Positions 56,421-64,000 of a stretch of 64,000 bases of DNA are shown here, one piece after another. Source of the stretch: Leptospira neocaledonica (GTDB lineage: Bacteria > Spirochaetota > Leptospiria > Leptospirales > Leptospiraceae); NCBI RefSeq assembly GCF_002812205.1, contig NZ_NPEA01000003.1, positions 248,001 through 312,000 on the forward strand, in the 5' to 3' direction. The notes below the pieces were generated by a model. That model made no database searches, had not been told where the DNA came from, and saw nothing but the letters and a program-made list of their open reading frames with translations. Position 1 is the first letter of the stretch; each line of letters starts with the position of its first letter. The position numbers and the translations under genes were made by a program.

Positions 56421-57361
56421 TTTGAAAATACTTCGAGTAGAATATTCCAGAGGTCCTCTCCTAAACTGTTCTTTGCTCCGGAAGAGGAAACCACAGTGAT
56501 CGGAGAGATCGGAAAAATCAGTAGGAAGGATAATAACATACCCCAGCCAAATATCTTTCTAAATTTGCCAATTGGATAAGAAGCATCCGGCACAAAAGGA
56601 TGTTCTACTCTGATAAAGTAATAGATGAGCAATCCCCATAAGATCCACGAATAATTCCAAATGGAGAGCAAAAGAAATGCGGAAAACAAATAGTAAATCC
56701 ACTTTCTATAACCTTCTCCTGCCAATGAATATACAATATGTCCTCCATCCAATTGACCGAAAGGTAAAAGATTTAATGCAGTGATCAGAAGTCCTACCCA
56801 GCCTGCAAAAGCCAAAGGATTGTATTCCACAGTAAATAGTGAAGAGTCAAAGGGACCTAAAATTTTCTGAGACAATATATAAGTGAGAATGCTATCCCCA
56901 AAATGAATATCCACCAATCCAGGATGAGCTTGTAATGTTGCGGCTCTTTCTGCGAGAGAAACTAATTGTGAATTATATAATCCGATCACAAGGCAGGGAA
57001 TAGAAAGTACCAAACTCATTGCGGGTCCCCAAATCCCGATATCGAATAATTGGATCTTATTTCGAATCGGCTCCTTGATACGGATCACAGCACCCATTGT
57101 TCCTACAGGAGAAAATGGAACCGGCAAAAAATACGGAAGAGTTGCCTTGATTCCATAATATCTGGCAGCGAAGTAATGCCCCATCTCATGGCAAAAAAGA
57201 ATTCCAAGAAGAGAAAAAGAGTAAGGAGTTCTGATCCGAAAGATCTCTGAAATTGTCGCAGAGTTTAAATACGGAATCCTGAATATATCATCCTGAAAGG
57301 TTAAGGTAAAAAAAGTTAGAACGAAAAGAAGTACGTTCCATCCGTAAGTCGGTCTGTTCAA
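56417..57361 (-). CDS. M50 family (site-2) membrane metalloprotease
   Basis: A 314-aa intramembrane zinc protease. HEMGH in FCHEMGHYFAARYYGI (about 59-63) and the third-ligand motif LDGGH in NLLPFGQLDGGHIVYSL (about 210) are both in transmembrane helices. There is no PDZ domain, so it is not a standard RseP. The start is TTG, overlapping the stop of a 16-codon upstream frame (57358-57408). It is followed by the propeller protein (ATGA overlap); a shared substrate is possible. Confidence 0.9.
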   Translation of the reverse strand: MNRPTYGWNVLLFVLTFFTLTFQDDIFRIPYLNSATISEIFRIRTPYSFSLLGILFCHEMGHYFAARYYGIKATLPYFLPVPFSPVGTMGAVIRIKEPIRNKIQLFDIGIWGPAMSLVLSIPCLVIGLYNSQLVSLAERAATLQAHPGLVDIHFGDSILTYILSQKILGPFDSSLFTVEYNPLAFAGWVGLLITALNLLPFGQLDGGHIVYSLAGEGYRKWIYYLFSAFLLLSIWNYSWILWGLLIYYFIRVEHPFVPDASYPIGKFRKIFGWGMLLSFLLIFPISPITVVSSSGAKNSLGEDLWNILLEVFSK

Positions 57362-57408
57362 TTTTTTAGACTGTTTTCCTTTGGATTCCGACTTAAGTAA
57401 TCTCTCAA
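57358..57408 (-). CDS. Possible 16-aa leader peptide upstream of M50 protease
   Basis: A short frame (MRDYLSRNPKENSLKN, with TTG start) has a perfect AAGGAGG 7 nt upstream at 57416-57422. Its TGA overlaps the TTG start of the protease by two bases (TTGA). The protease has no ribosome site of its own, so translation may be coupled through this leader. It could also be a remnant of a longer N terminus. Confidence 0.45.
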   Translation of the reverse strand: MRDYLSRNPKENSLKN

Positions 57409-57492
57409 AATGATTCCTCCTTTACATACCGGCGTACGATTTCAGGTTTATTCCTAACTATATATAACATTATTCTTCTATCGACCGTCTAT

Positions 57493-58227
57493 ATGAAGAA
57501 CCGGGATAAACATTTGTTCGAGAATATCAAAGCGATTAAAAAAAACGACCCTGCAGCCAAGTCCTATTTGGAAGTCATTCTTTGTTATCCGGGTTTACAC
57601 GCGCTTTGGTTCCATTCTCTGGCTCATTCTTTATATAAGATCAAAGTTCCCCTATTTCCCAGAATGATCAATACTTTCGCTCGATTTTTGACTGGGATAG
57701 ACATTCACCCGGGCGCAAAAATTGAACCAGGGATCTTCATAGATCATGGCCAAGGAGTCGTCATAGGAGAAACCGCTGAAATAGCAAAAGGTTGCTTGAT
57801 ATTACAAGGTGTGACCTTGGGCGGAACCGGTAAAGAAAGCGGTAAACGACATCCCACTTTAAAAGAAAATGTGGTGGTCGGAGCCGGAGCAAAAATTTTA
57901 GGAAATATAGTGATAGAGCATAATGTCCGAATCGGTGCAGGTTCCGTAGTTCTGAGAGACGTTCCTGCAGATTGTACGGTTGTAGGCGTTCCCGGAAAAG
58001 TAGTTCGTTCCAAGGTAGATTTCGGAAAAGAAGGAGAAAGAATGCTGGATCACGGAGAACTTCCGGACCCGGTTGCCCGAGTTTTCTCCATTCTGGTAGA
58101 AAAGATAGATACCTTGCAAAAAGAAGTGAATGAACTATACGCAAAATCCAATCTCGAAGAGAAAAAATCCGCTACAAAAAATGAAGACGATGAGCTAAAC
58201 GAGTTCATCCATGGCGGCGGGATCTAA
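57493..58227 (+). CDS. cysE: Serine O-acetyltransferase
   Basis: Acetylates serine at the start of cysteine synthesis. The 244-aa protein has the N-terminal helical region (ILCYPGLHALWFHSLAHSLY), then left-handed beta-helix hexapeptides (DIHPGAKIEPGIFIDHGQGV, VIGETAEI, VTLGGTGKESGKRHPTL) with the catalytic His. The C-terminal tail is extended and polar (KSNLEEKKSATKNEDDE), which in other bacteria holds the cysteine synthase-binding end. Length suits the short SAT class. Confidence 0.95.
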   Translation: MKNRDKHLFENIKAIKKNDPAAKSYLEVILCYPGLHALWFHSLAHSLYKIKVPLFPRMINTFARFLTGIDIHPGAKIEPGIFIDHGQGVVIGETAEIAKGCLILQGVTLGGTGKESGKRHPTLKENVVVGAGAKILGNIVIEHNVRIGAGSVVLRDVPADCTVVGVPGKVVRSKVDFGKEGERMLDHGELPDPVARVFSILVEKIDTLQKEVNELYAKSNLEEKKSATKNEDDELNEFIHGGGI

Positions 58228-58314
58228 ATTCCGGAAAGATTTTTTTTGACAAACTGACCTTCTTTCAAATCCTTTGGGCTATTATTCGTTAGCCGCCTTT
58301 GCGGCCGAGGGTTT

Positions 58315-58581
58315 ATGAAGTCGAAGATAAGTACATTTTTTCTCGTTTGTTTTTCTACAATCTTACTCTACTCATTTTCCGATTGTGGAATTTTAGTGGA
58401 TCATGAAGATGTTTGCGCGAATGATTTGAAAAACTATGATGATTGTTTTACTATCCTATTAGTTGCAGATCCTGCCTGCGGGCAAGGAACAGGCACTTGT
58501 CTTCCTGCTTATGTTCAGCTGGCTAAAACAATTTGCGGAAGCAGAATGAAAACTAAAGGTTGTAGAGCGCATAGGGATTAA
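58315..58581 (+). CDS. Small Cys-rich putative lipoprotein
   Basis: Unrecognised 88-aa exported protein. The signal (STFFLVCFSTILLYSFSDC) ends at a possible lipobox Cys. The mature part has six Cys in CANDLKNYDDC, PACGQGTGTC, TICG and KGCRA, so three disulfides are likely. GAGGG precedes ATG 58315 and a GCCGC/GCGGC hairpin lies just upstream. A terminator follows directly. Confidence 0.75.
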   Translation: MKSKISTFFLVCFSTILLYSFSDCGILVDHEDVCANDLKNYDDCFTILLVADPACGQGTGTCLPAYVQLAKTICGSRMKTKGCRAHRD

Positions 58582-58586
58582 ATAAA

Positions 58587-58616
58587 AAAGCCTCCAATAT
58601 CGGAGGCTTTCTCTTT
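58587..58616 (+). terminator. Rho-independent terminator
   Basis: Perfect stem AAAGCCTCC/GGAGGCTTT (58587-58595 with 58602-58610), 6-nt loop, then CTCTTT. The downstream T-tract is short on the plus strand. On the minus strand TTTTTT follows, so it may serve rlpA as well. Confidence 0.8.
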
Positions 58617-58635
58617 CAGAGACCGAATGAGAGTT

Positions 58636-59538
58636 TTATTTTTTAGGGATAAAACAATCCACTCCGTCTTCTTTCAATTTGGATTTTAGAAGGTCCGCTT
58701 TTGCACGGTCCATAAAATCGCCCATTTGAAGAACGAACATACCGTCTCTTTCGAAAAGATATACTTTCTCACCGTATTCGGCAGAAAGATTTTTTCTGTA
58801 GTCCTCAGCGAGTCTGCTGTTTCTGAAAACTCCCACTTGGACTGTTTGCCCTTTCGGGGCTCCCTTTACTAAAGTGGCCGGAGTCACAGCTTTTTTAGGA
58901 GTAAGTCTTTCCGGTTTGTTCTCTTTCAGAAGAGCTTCTTCATCTTCCAGACCTTCCATGTCTTCGGACTCTGCTGCTCCACCTTTACTAACTACAATAA
59001 GACCAACTCTTGCAATTCCTACATCTTTGAATTCTAAGTTCTCTGCTGCTTTTTCAGAAAGATCTATGATCCTATCTTTAACGAAAGGTCCACGATCGTT
59101 TACTTTTACTAAAACTTCTTTATCGTTTTCCAGGTTTTTGACTCGAACCACTGAACCTAAAGGAAGGCTAGGGTGAGCAGCAGTCAGTTTTGTTTTATCG
59201 AAAATTTCTCCGCTCGCAGTTGGCTTGCCGTGAAATTTAGGACCGTACCAGGAAGAATATCCGACCTCGTCGAATTCTCCTGTAGAACCCGATTGTTGTC
59301 TGGAAGGTGTAGTGGCTTTTACTGGTTTGTTATCCGCGAGAAGATCATCCAATCCTCTGGAAGCGGAAGAATTCTTAGCCAATACCAAATCTCTTTTGGA
59401 CTCTTGGTCCATAGGAACGATTTCTTTTTCAAAAAATATTTCGGAAGGATCTCCGGACGCGCTGATGCTCCTTCTGGTTTCGGAAGAAGCGCAAGCGGTA
59501 ACAGTTATCAATGCGAAGATAGCGGCTATCTGTTTCAT
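58636..59538 (-). CDS. rlpA: RlpA-family septal ring lytic transglycosylase
   Basis: A peptidoglycan lytic transglycosylase acting on glycan strands lacking stem peptides (family knowledge). The 300-aa lipoprotein has a lipobox in ALITVTACASS, a double-psi beta-barrel with GYSSWYGPKFHGKPTASGE and VKVNDRGPFVKDRIIDLS (about residues 92-180), and a C-terminal SPOR domain (GQTVQVGVFRNSRLAEDYRK, residues 226-300) that binds denuded septal wall. AGAGG precedes the ATG. Function in division or chain separation is inferred from the SPOR domain. Confidence 0.93.
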   Translation of the reverse strand: MKQIAAIFALITVTACASSETRRSISASGDPSEIFFEKEIVPMDQESKRDLVLAKNSSASRGLDDLLADNKPVKATTPSRQQSGSTGEFDEVGYSSWYGPKFHGKPTASGEIFDKTKLTAAHPSLPLGSVVRVKNLENDKEVLVKVNDRGPFVKDRIIDLSEKAAENLEFKDVGIARVGLIVVSKGGAAESEDMEGLEDEEALLKENKPERLTPKKAVTPATLVKGAPKGQTVQVGVFRNSRLAEDYRKNLSAEYGEKVYLFERDGMFVLQMGDFMDRAKADLLKSKLKEDGVDCFIPKK

Positions 59539-59641
59539 TTCGGACCTCTGTCTTTCTATGTTTTATTTTCGGAGGTTTTTGACTTTTACCTGAAGTTTTT
59601 TTCAGGTTGTTTTCTGGTGAATTTTAGTCGATATTTCGGAC

Positions 59642-60550
59642 ATGACCGAGGCCGATATCAAACGAAAGTTCAACGAGGCTTTAAAACTCGAAAAAGAAGG
59701 GAAAATCTCCCAGGCTGCCAAGGTATATTCTGAAATTTTGGGAATGAACCCTAAGTTCCAAAAGGCCTATCTGAATCTAGGGGCCCTCTACTCTCGGACC
59801 GGCGACTCAGAGAAGGCGATCAAGACCTACCAAAAAGCTTTAGAACTTGGAAAAACTACAGAACTTTATTATAACCTTGGAGTAGAACTTTACAGGCTCG
59901 GAAGTTTGGATGCCGCAGTTAAGGCTCTCAAAAGTTCTTTGGAGTTGAATAAAAAATATCTAAACTCTCATCTACTTCTTGCTTATTGTTATAAACAATT
60001 AGATCGCCCGGACAAGTCCGAGTTGTATCTCAAGAATGCGATCAAATTAGATCCCAAAAATAAAACCGCTTATGCTGCTCTTGCTACTATCTATTTCGAT
60101 ACAGAAAAATGGGAACAAGCATTAGCAGCTGCAAACGTAGCAATCCAGATAAACCCGAATGATCCTAGAATGGAAATCCTGATGACGGAAATCCATGTTA
60201 AACTAGGAAATTATAAACAATCCTTTGAAACTCTGAAGAAGGTAACTACAACCGCACAAGGATTTGTTCAGTTTAACGACTCAATTAAGGCTGCAAAACA
60301 AAAGCCTAAACCGGAAGAGAAAGTTTTCTTTGATAATCTGGAAGTTCTAACAAGAAAGAAATTGGACGAATTTAAGGACAAACTCACTCTTTCAAAAGAA
60401 AATCCTCAGGATTTCGAGGCACCAGAGGCACAGGACGCGCTTGATCTTTCACTTATGTATCTATTTCATGGAGATACAGAGCGAGCATTAAAGTATTTAT
60501 TGTATGCACAGAAAAACTTACAGGAAAATCCCGCTTCTGAGACAGGTTAA
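59642..60550 (+). CDS. TPR-repeat protein
   Basis: A 302-aa soluble helical protein with at least five tetratricopeptide repeats (residues 5-205, for example AYLNLGALYSRTGDSEKAIK and ELYYNLGVELYRLGSLDAAV). No signal peptide, so cytoplasmic. The C-terminal part (230-300) is an unassigned helical region. The next gene starts 47 bp before its end and also encodes TPR-like repeats, so the two probably form a unit. Confidence 0.88.
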   Translation: MTEADIKRKFNEALKLEKEGKISQAAKVYSEILGMNPKFQKAYLNLGALYSRTGDSEKAIKTYQKALELGKTTELYYNLGVELYRLGSLDAAVKALKSSLELNKKYLNSHLLLAYCYKQLDRPDKSELYLKNAIKLDPKNKTAYAALATIYFDTEKWEQALAAANVAIQINPNDPRMEILMTEIHVKLGNYKQSFETLKKVTTTAQGFVQFNDSIKAAKQKPKPEEKVFFDNLEVLTRKKLDEFKDKLTLSKENPQDFEAPEAQDALDLSLMYLFHGDTERALKYLLYAQKNLQENPASETG

Positions 60551-61526
60551 TCTCTTTCTTCTCATTTTACTTTCCCTATTATCCTTTTCTTGTTTATATC
60601 CAATCCGAAACAATGAACAGATCGAAAACGATCCGATGTTTTTGTATCTCCCTGCAACCGATTATACAAGGGAGAAAGTTGACTCCGTAAAAAGTCCCTG
60701 GGAAGCAAAATCCCATAGAGGAAAAGCAATCCTTGCCCCCGATAAAAACAATCTGGGAATTTTATTCGTAAGATTCTCCCTCATTGATGATGCCGAGGAA
60801 GAATTTCTAAATGCACAAAAACTTCTTTCGAATAATCCAACTCCCGCACTCAATCTATTACGTTTATATTATCTAGTAGATGATATTTCAGAAGCCAAAA
60901 AATTCCTGGAAAGATTCCTAAAACAATCAGCTCCGATCGAACGTAAAAAATTCGAAAACCTTCTAATTGAAGCCCAGAGAGACGAGGAGTTAGTCATTTT
61001 TAGAGACGCACTTTCTACTATTCCTGGCCAAGAGATTTACGCATGGGAAGGATTAGCGGAGTATTTTTTCTCCAAACAAGAATGGTCCAAAAGTTATTAT
61101 TATTTGGAGAAGGTACTACAACAAAGTCCATTCCATAAAACTGCAAGGGGCCTTATGTTGAAGATGGCCCATATCTTAGAAAAATGGGACGATGTTCTAG
61201 TCTTCGGACTTAGTTTGAGTGGAACCGGTGAAAGGATACCCGAATTAGAATATTATATCGCTCACGCGTATTTCGAGAAGAGAAGATATTCGGAAGCTTT
61301 AGATTGGCTTCAAAAGGCACCTGAATCCGAAAAAGAATCTTTGGTGTTTTTAGAATTATGGAAACTTTCTCTACTTTCCAAAAATCCTAAAGCGGATGTT
61401 TCTCCTTTACTACCTTATTTTAGAAAATTAAAATCCAAAGGACTTCAATTCACTGAAGAAGAATTTTTTCCTACTCTCACTCCGGAAGGAAAAGAAGCGA
61501 TGGATAGAATTCGTTACGGACGATAA
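60504..61526 (+). CDS. TPR-like lipoprotein
   Basis: A 340-aa protein. A hydrophobic signal (LFLLILLSLLSFSC) has a lipobox-like LSFSC. Residues 70-300 are helical repeats (ALNLLRLYYLVDDISEAKKF, AWEGLAEYFFSKQEWSKSYY, YYIAHAYFEKRRYSEALDWL) of degenerate TPR type. It may be an outer-membrane assembly partner, like BamD, but that is only by analogy. It overlaps the upstream TPR gene by 47 bp and folP (convergent) by 13 bp. Confidence 0.82.
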   Translation: MHRKTYRKIPLLRQVNLFLLILLSLLSFSCLYPIRNNEQIENDPMFLYLPATDYTREKVDSVKSPWEAKSHRGKAILAPDKNNLGILFVRFSLIDDAEEEFLNAQKLLSNNPTPALNLLRLYYLVDDISEAKKFLERFLKQSAPIERKKFENLLIEAQRDEELVIFRDALSTIPGQEIYAWEGLAEYFFSKQEWSKSYYYLEKVLQQSPFHKTARGLMLKMAHILEKWDDVLVFGLSLSGTGERIPELEYYIAHAYFEKRRYSEALDWLQKAPESEKESLVFLELWKLSLLSKNPKADVSPLLPYFRKLKSKGLQFTEEEFFPTLTPEGKEAMDRIRYGR

Positions 61527-62440
61527 GAGCTTGTCCCAAAAGGTCCAGGCTCTTGAAGCCCGCGTTGCGGACTATAAACTCCGTGAGACATCTCCCAGGT
61601 TTTCATAGCTAATAAAAAAGATCTTGGAGAATGCGTTCTGATCATAGGAACTCCTTTAGACCAAAGATAGGTCTCTGAGATCGCAGTCGGGACTACTCTG
61701 TCTTCAACCGGCAAACCGCCTAAAGCATTTCCTAAAAAAGATTTTTTAGTAACCGAAACCATTAGGTTCGGAAATTCCGAAAGTATATCCTTGATTTTGG
61801 ATAGAATAGCAAAACTTACCTTATAATCCGGACTTAAAAAAAATCCCATGCCGGGATCTAAAATTAACCGATCAGCCAGTCCTAATCTTTCGAAAGTTTT
61901 TGTCCTTTCTCTAAAAAATTCCAGAGCTAAAGGTACAACTGTCTCCGGTTTCAAATCTGAAAATTCGGATGCCTTGATGGAATGGTCTTGAGAGAACATG
62001 GCCACGTACTTTGTGGATTGTCTGTTTACGCCTTTTAGCAAATCCAAACTTTCAGGATCCATGAAACCTCGGATATTATTGATATAATCTACACCTATTT
62101 CCAATGCCTTTCGGATGACGTAAGGCCGGAATGTATCTACTGAGATTGCAACATTCTCTTTTTTTAGCTCGGAAATGATCTCTTTCATTCTATCCCATTC
62201 TAATTCTTCGGAAATAGGTTCCGCTTTTACGTTGGAAGACTGTGCCCCGATATCGATCACATCTGCTCCTTCTTCCATTAGAGATTTTGCCTTGGCTAAA
62301 GCCAGGTCCTCTTGTAGGTATTTTCCCCCATCCGAAAAAGAGTCGTTGGTTATGTTCAAAACCCCGAATAGCGTCGGTTTTGGGGGAAAAATTTCTTCCT
62401 GGGTTCTGTTCGGAAGGTCGGATTCCATCTTAGTTTCCAT
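61514..62440 (-). CDS. folP: Dihydropteroate synthase with repeat-derived tail
   Basis: Folate synthesis: joins p-aminobenzoate to dihydropterin pyrophosphate; target of sulfonamides. The 308-aa protein shows GVLNITNDSFSDGG (residues 26-39), GADVIDIGAQSSN, SVDTF, YINNIRGF, LILDPGMGF and VSVTKKSF; the C-terminal RTHSPRSFLLAMKTWE closes the TIM barrel. The last 21 residues (VYSPQRGLQEPGPFGTSSYR and P) are encoded by the dispersed repeat, so the normal end was replaced. ATG 62440 is preferred over a longer frame to 62527 because the latter crosses the divergent gene. Confidence 0.93.
   Translation of the reverse strand: METKMESDLPNRTQEEIFPPKPTLFGVLNITNDSFSDGGKYLQEDLALAKAKSLMEEGADVIDIGAQSSNVKAEPISEELEWDRMKEIISELKKENVAISVDTFRPYVIRKALEIGVDYINNIRGFMDPESLDLLKGVNRQSTKYVAMFSQDHSIKASEFSDLKPETVVPLALEFFRERTKTFERLGLADRLILDPGMGFFLSPDYKVSFAILSKIKDILSEFPNLMVSVTKKSFLGNALGGLPVEDRVVPTAISETYLWSKGVPMIRTHSPRSFLLAMKTWEMSHGVYSPQRGLQEPGPFGTSSYRP
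61522..61577 (-). repeat. 55-56 bp dispersed hairpin repeat, copy C, inside folP
   Basis: On the minus strand it begins TTATAGTCCGC, contains GGGCTTCAAGAGC and ends AAGCTCTTAT. It shares its first 23 bases with the 36-bp tandem repeat units, and its overall length and ends with copies A and B. It encodes the last residues of dihydropteroate synthase. Confidence 0.85.
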
Positions 62441-62479
62441 CTTGATACTTGGGGACTTTGTTCCGATACTAAATACAAG

Positions 62480-64000
62480 ATGTTTTTTTACAATCAAGGA
62501 AAAGGACTCGTTATAAAACGAAATCATTTTCTAAGCTCCCTCCTTGCCGGGGCTCTTCTGTTTTTTTTATTTTCCTGGGATGGATCCGCACAACCTGTTC
62601 CCACACTCTTGGAAAGAAATTTCGGGTCTCCTTTAAATACACAGAACGTAGAATACAATCCGATCATTAGTCCTGACGGAAGATATCTGATCTTCCAATC
62701 CAATCGTCCTGGCGGAGAAGGAGAGATGGACATCTGGCTTTCCGAAAACGCAAATTACAAAAAAAGGGACGGAGAAGCTGATTGGAAAAAGCCGGTTAAC
62801 CTGAACCAGGACATCTGGGAGCAGAATAAAAAGGAACTCCCTTCCGGAGAAAAAAAATCCAAATTATTCAACACAGATAAGTACGAAGGTGGGATCTCTA
62901 TTCGTTTCGACGAATTCGGAAATCCCGAGGAAATTTTCCTCACTTCTATCCGGAATGTAAAAGCGGATAGAGAAGGTTTTGACGCATTAGATATTTATTA
63001 TACTAAACGAGATGAAAAAACAAGACGTTGGAGCGATCTGATCGGGATTTCCGAGATCAATTCCAATTGGACTGAAAAGATGCCTGCTGTTTCTCCGGAT
63101 GGAAAATATCTTATCTTCTCTTCCGATCGTCCTGGTGGTTATGGAGAATATGATCTTTGGGTGAGTTACAGAAATCTCTCTACTGGTGCTTGGTCTAGTC
63201 CAATCAACTTAGGATCGGAAATCAATTCAAAGGCCAGTGAAATTCTTCCTTATATTCATCCGGATGGAGAACAGTTATTCTTCTCTTCTAATAGAGAGAA
63301 TGATCGCAAAAAGTTTTCTTTATATCGCAGCTTCTTAAATCTTCCAGGAAATTCAGATACGGAAGATGCCGAAGATAAACTTACAATTTCTAAAACGAAT
63401 CTTCCTCATCCAGTTCCTGAAACAGGAAGTTTAGAAAAACTACCTCATCCTTTCAATTTAGATGGTTCAGAAGGAATAGACTCGGAAGGAATTTCTTTCG
63501 ATCACGAAGGCCTATGGGCCTATATTTCTTCCAATAGAAATGGGGGACAGGGCCAATACGATATTTATAGATTCCAGGTCCCTGAAAATCTCAGGAATTC
63601 CTATGATGTATCCTTCCAAGGATTGGTTCTGGATGGCTCCGAGGCCACAATGATAGGTTTGGATGCTACTATCAAAATTTCCGATAGTGTAGGTCCTTCT
63701 AGAACCATTACCTCCAGAAGAATAGGCGGAGATCTTTCTAAAGGAAATCCTACTAATTTTAAAACCGTTTTAAAAACAGGAAGATTGTATAAAGTAGAAA
63801 TTTCTTCCCCCGGTTTTTATCCCACTGAGGACAAGCTCGACTTACGTGGAAACGTAGAGAGAAATAAAAAAGTTTATAAGACCTATGTTCTTCTTCCTAT
63901 CAAGGATGAAGAAAAAGGTAAGATCGTTAGCACAGGTGACGGAGATAAAGGAAAGGGACTTAATGTGGTAGTTGTGGATGCTACTACTAAAGAGCCAATC
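62480..64000 (+). CDS. PD40-repeat (TolB-like) exported protein, probable OmpA family, 3' end missing
   Basis: An open frame of at least 507 codons leaving the window. An n-region and hydrophobic stretch (FLSSLLAGALLFFLFSWDGS) form a signal peptide. Four PD40/WD40-like blades follow (IISPDGRYLIFQSNRPGGEG, AVSPDGKYLIFSSDRPGGYG, IHPDGEQLFFSSNR, HEGLWAYISSNRNGGQG) at about residues 50-360. A carboxypeptidase-regulatory-like beta domain then starts near 380. Many such proteins end in an OmpA peptidoglycan-binding domain, which would be outside the window. ATG 62480 has no strong ribosome site. Confidence 0.82.
   Translation, partial: MFFYNQGKGLVIKRNHFLSSLLAGALLFFLFSWDGSAQPVPTLLERNFGSPLNTQNVEYNPIISPDGRYLIFQSNRPGGEGEMDIWLSENANYKKRDGEADWKKPVNLNQDIWEQNKKELPSGEKKSKLFNTDKYEGGISIRFDEFGNPEEIFLTSIRNVKADREGFDALDIYYTKRDEKTRRWSDLIGISEINSNWTEKMPAVSPDGKYLIFSSDRPGGYGEYDLWVSYRNLSTGAWSSPINLGSEINSKASEILPYIHPDGEQLFFSSNRENDRKKFSLYRSFLNLPGNSDTEDAEDKLTISKTNLPHPVPETGSLEKLPHPFNLDGSEGIDSEGISFDHEGLWAYISSNRNGGQGQYDIYRFQVPENLRNSYDVSFQGLVLDGSEATMIGLDATIKISDSVGPSRTITSRRIGGDLSKGNPTNFKTVLKTGRLYKVEISSPGFYPTEDKLDLRGNVERNKKVYKTYVLLPIKDEEKGKIVSTGDGDKGKGLNVVVVDATTKEPI

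Noticed and set aside
57761..58144. 127-aa minus-strand frame opposite cysE
   Set aside because: Antisense shadow of a clear cysE; other antisense frames overlap it and none has a ribosome site or recognisable domain.

Overview
The window looks like chromosome from a spirochaete of the genus Leptospira. By eye it has about 40% GC. It carries a FlgN-FlgK-FlgL-FliW-CsrA flagellar cluster, many lipoproteins with loose lipoboxes, giant multi-PAS and SpoIIE-type signalling proteins, and frequent TTG start codons (at least nine genes). The genus call is inference from gene content and style; no marker that fixes the species was seen. No prophage, insertion sequence, CRISPR array or rRNA operon was found.

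Layout. 1-3290: the 5' part of a six-PAS/GAF histidine kinase (minus strand, cut by the window edge). 3406-9507: DUF2339 membrane protein, M48 protease, SIMPL protein and a predicted outer-membrane protein, then a 36-bp tandem repeat. 9610-15020 (minus): flagellar hook-filament junction operon flgN-flgK-flgL-fliW-csrA, with a SHOCT lipoprotein at its end. 15275-18764: GH25 muramidase, Cys-rich lipoprotein, epoxide-hydrolase-like enzyme, M23 endopeptidase. 18815-21271: two divergent citrate-synthase-family genes, one with an N-terminal HTH, sharing a promoter/operator region. 21345-26493: DUF1569 protein, membrane proteins, sixA, hpt and pyrD. 26519-30790 (minus): ABC-2 exporter, patatin and a TrmA-family rRNA methylase, probably one operon with pyrD. 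30845-31987: two tRNA-Ser genes and one tRNA-Arg around a tandem pair of small membrane proteins. 32126-36093: Bfd-like ferredoxin, WbuC-like cupin, a 58-aa small gene, PlsC, DapF and a methyltransferase. 36110-37951: Tet(X)-like flavin monooxygenase divergent from a TetR regulator. 38831-41559: a Tat-like FAD oxidoreductase coupled to a His-containing polytopic membrane protein. 44639-52163 (minus): two paralogous giant 7TM-HAMP-SpoIIE-TPR phosphatases flanking a HELGH metallopeptidase. 52350-57361: DAACS symporter, MATE transporter, beta-propeller protein and M50 protease. 57493-64000: cysE, rlpA, two TPR proteins, folP and the start of a PD40 surface protein.

Themes. Cell-envelope functions dominate: peptidoglycan enzymes (GH25, M23, RlpA), proteases of four families, lipoproteins, transporters and phospholipid enzymes. 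Many neighbouring genes are coupled by 4-bp or 1-bp overlaps (ATGA, TTGA, TGATG), which helps fix starts. A family of hairpin-forming intergenic repeats is present at four places. One copy encodes the C-terminal tail of dihydropteroate synthase, and the tandem 36-bp version supplies the stop codons of two convergent genes. The items most worth following are the citrate-synthase pair with its face-to-face promoters, the FAD/His-membrane pair, the duplicated phosphatase module and the repeat family.
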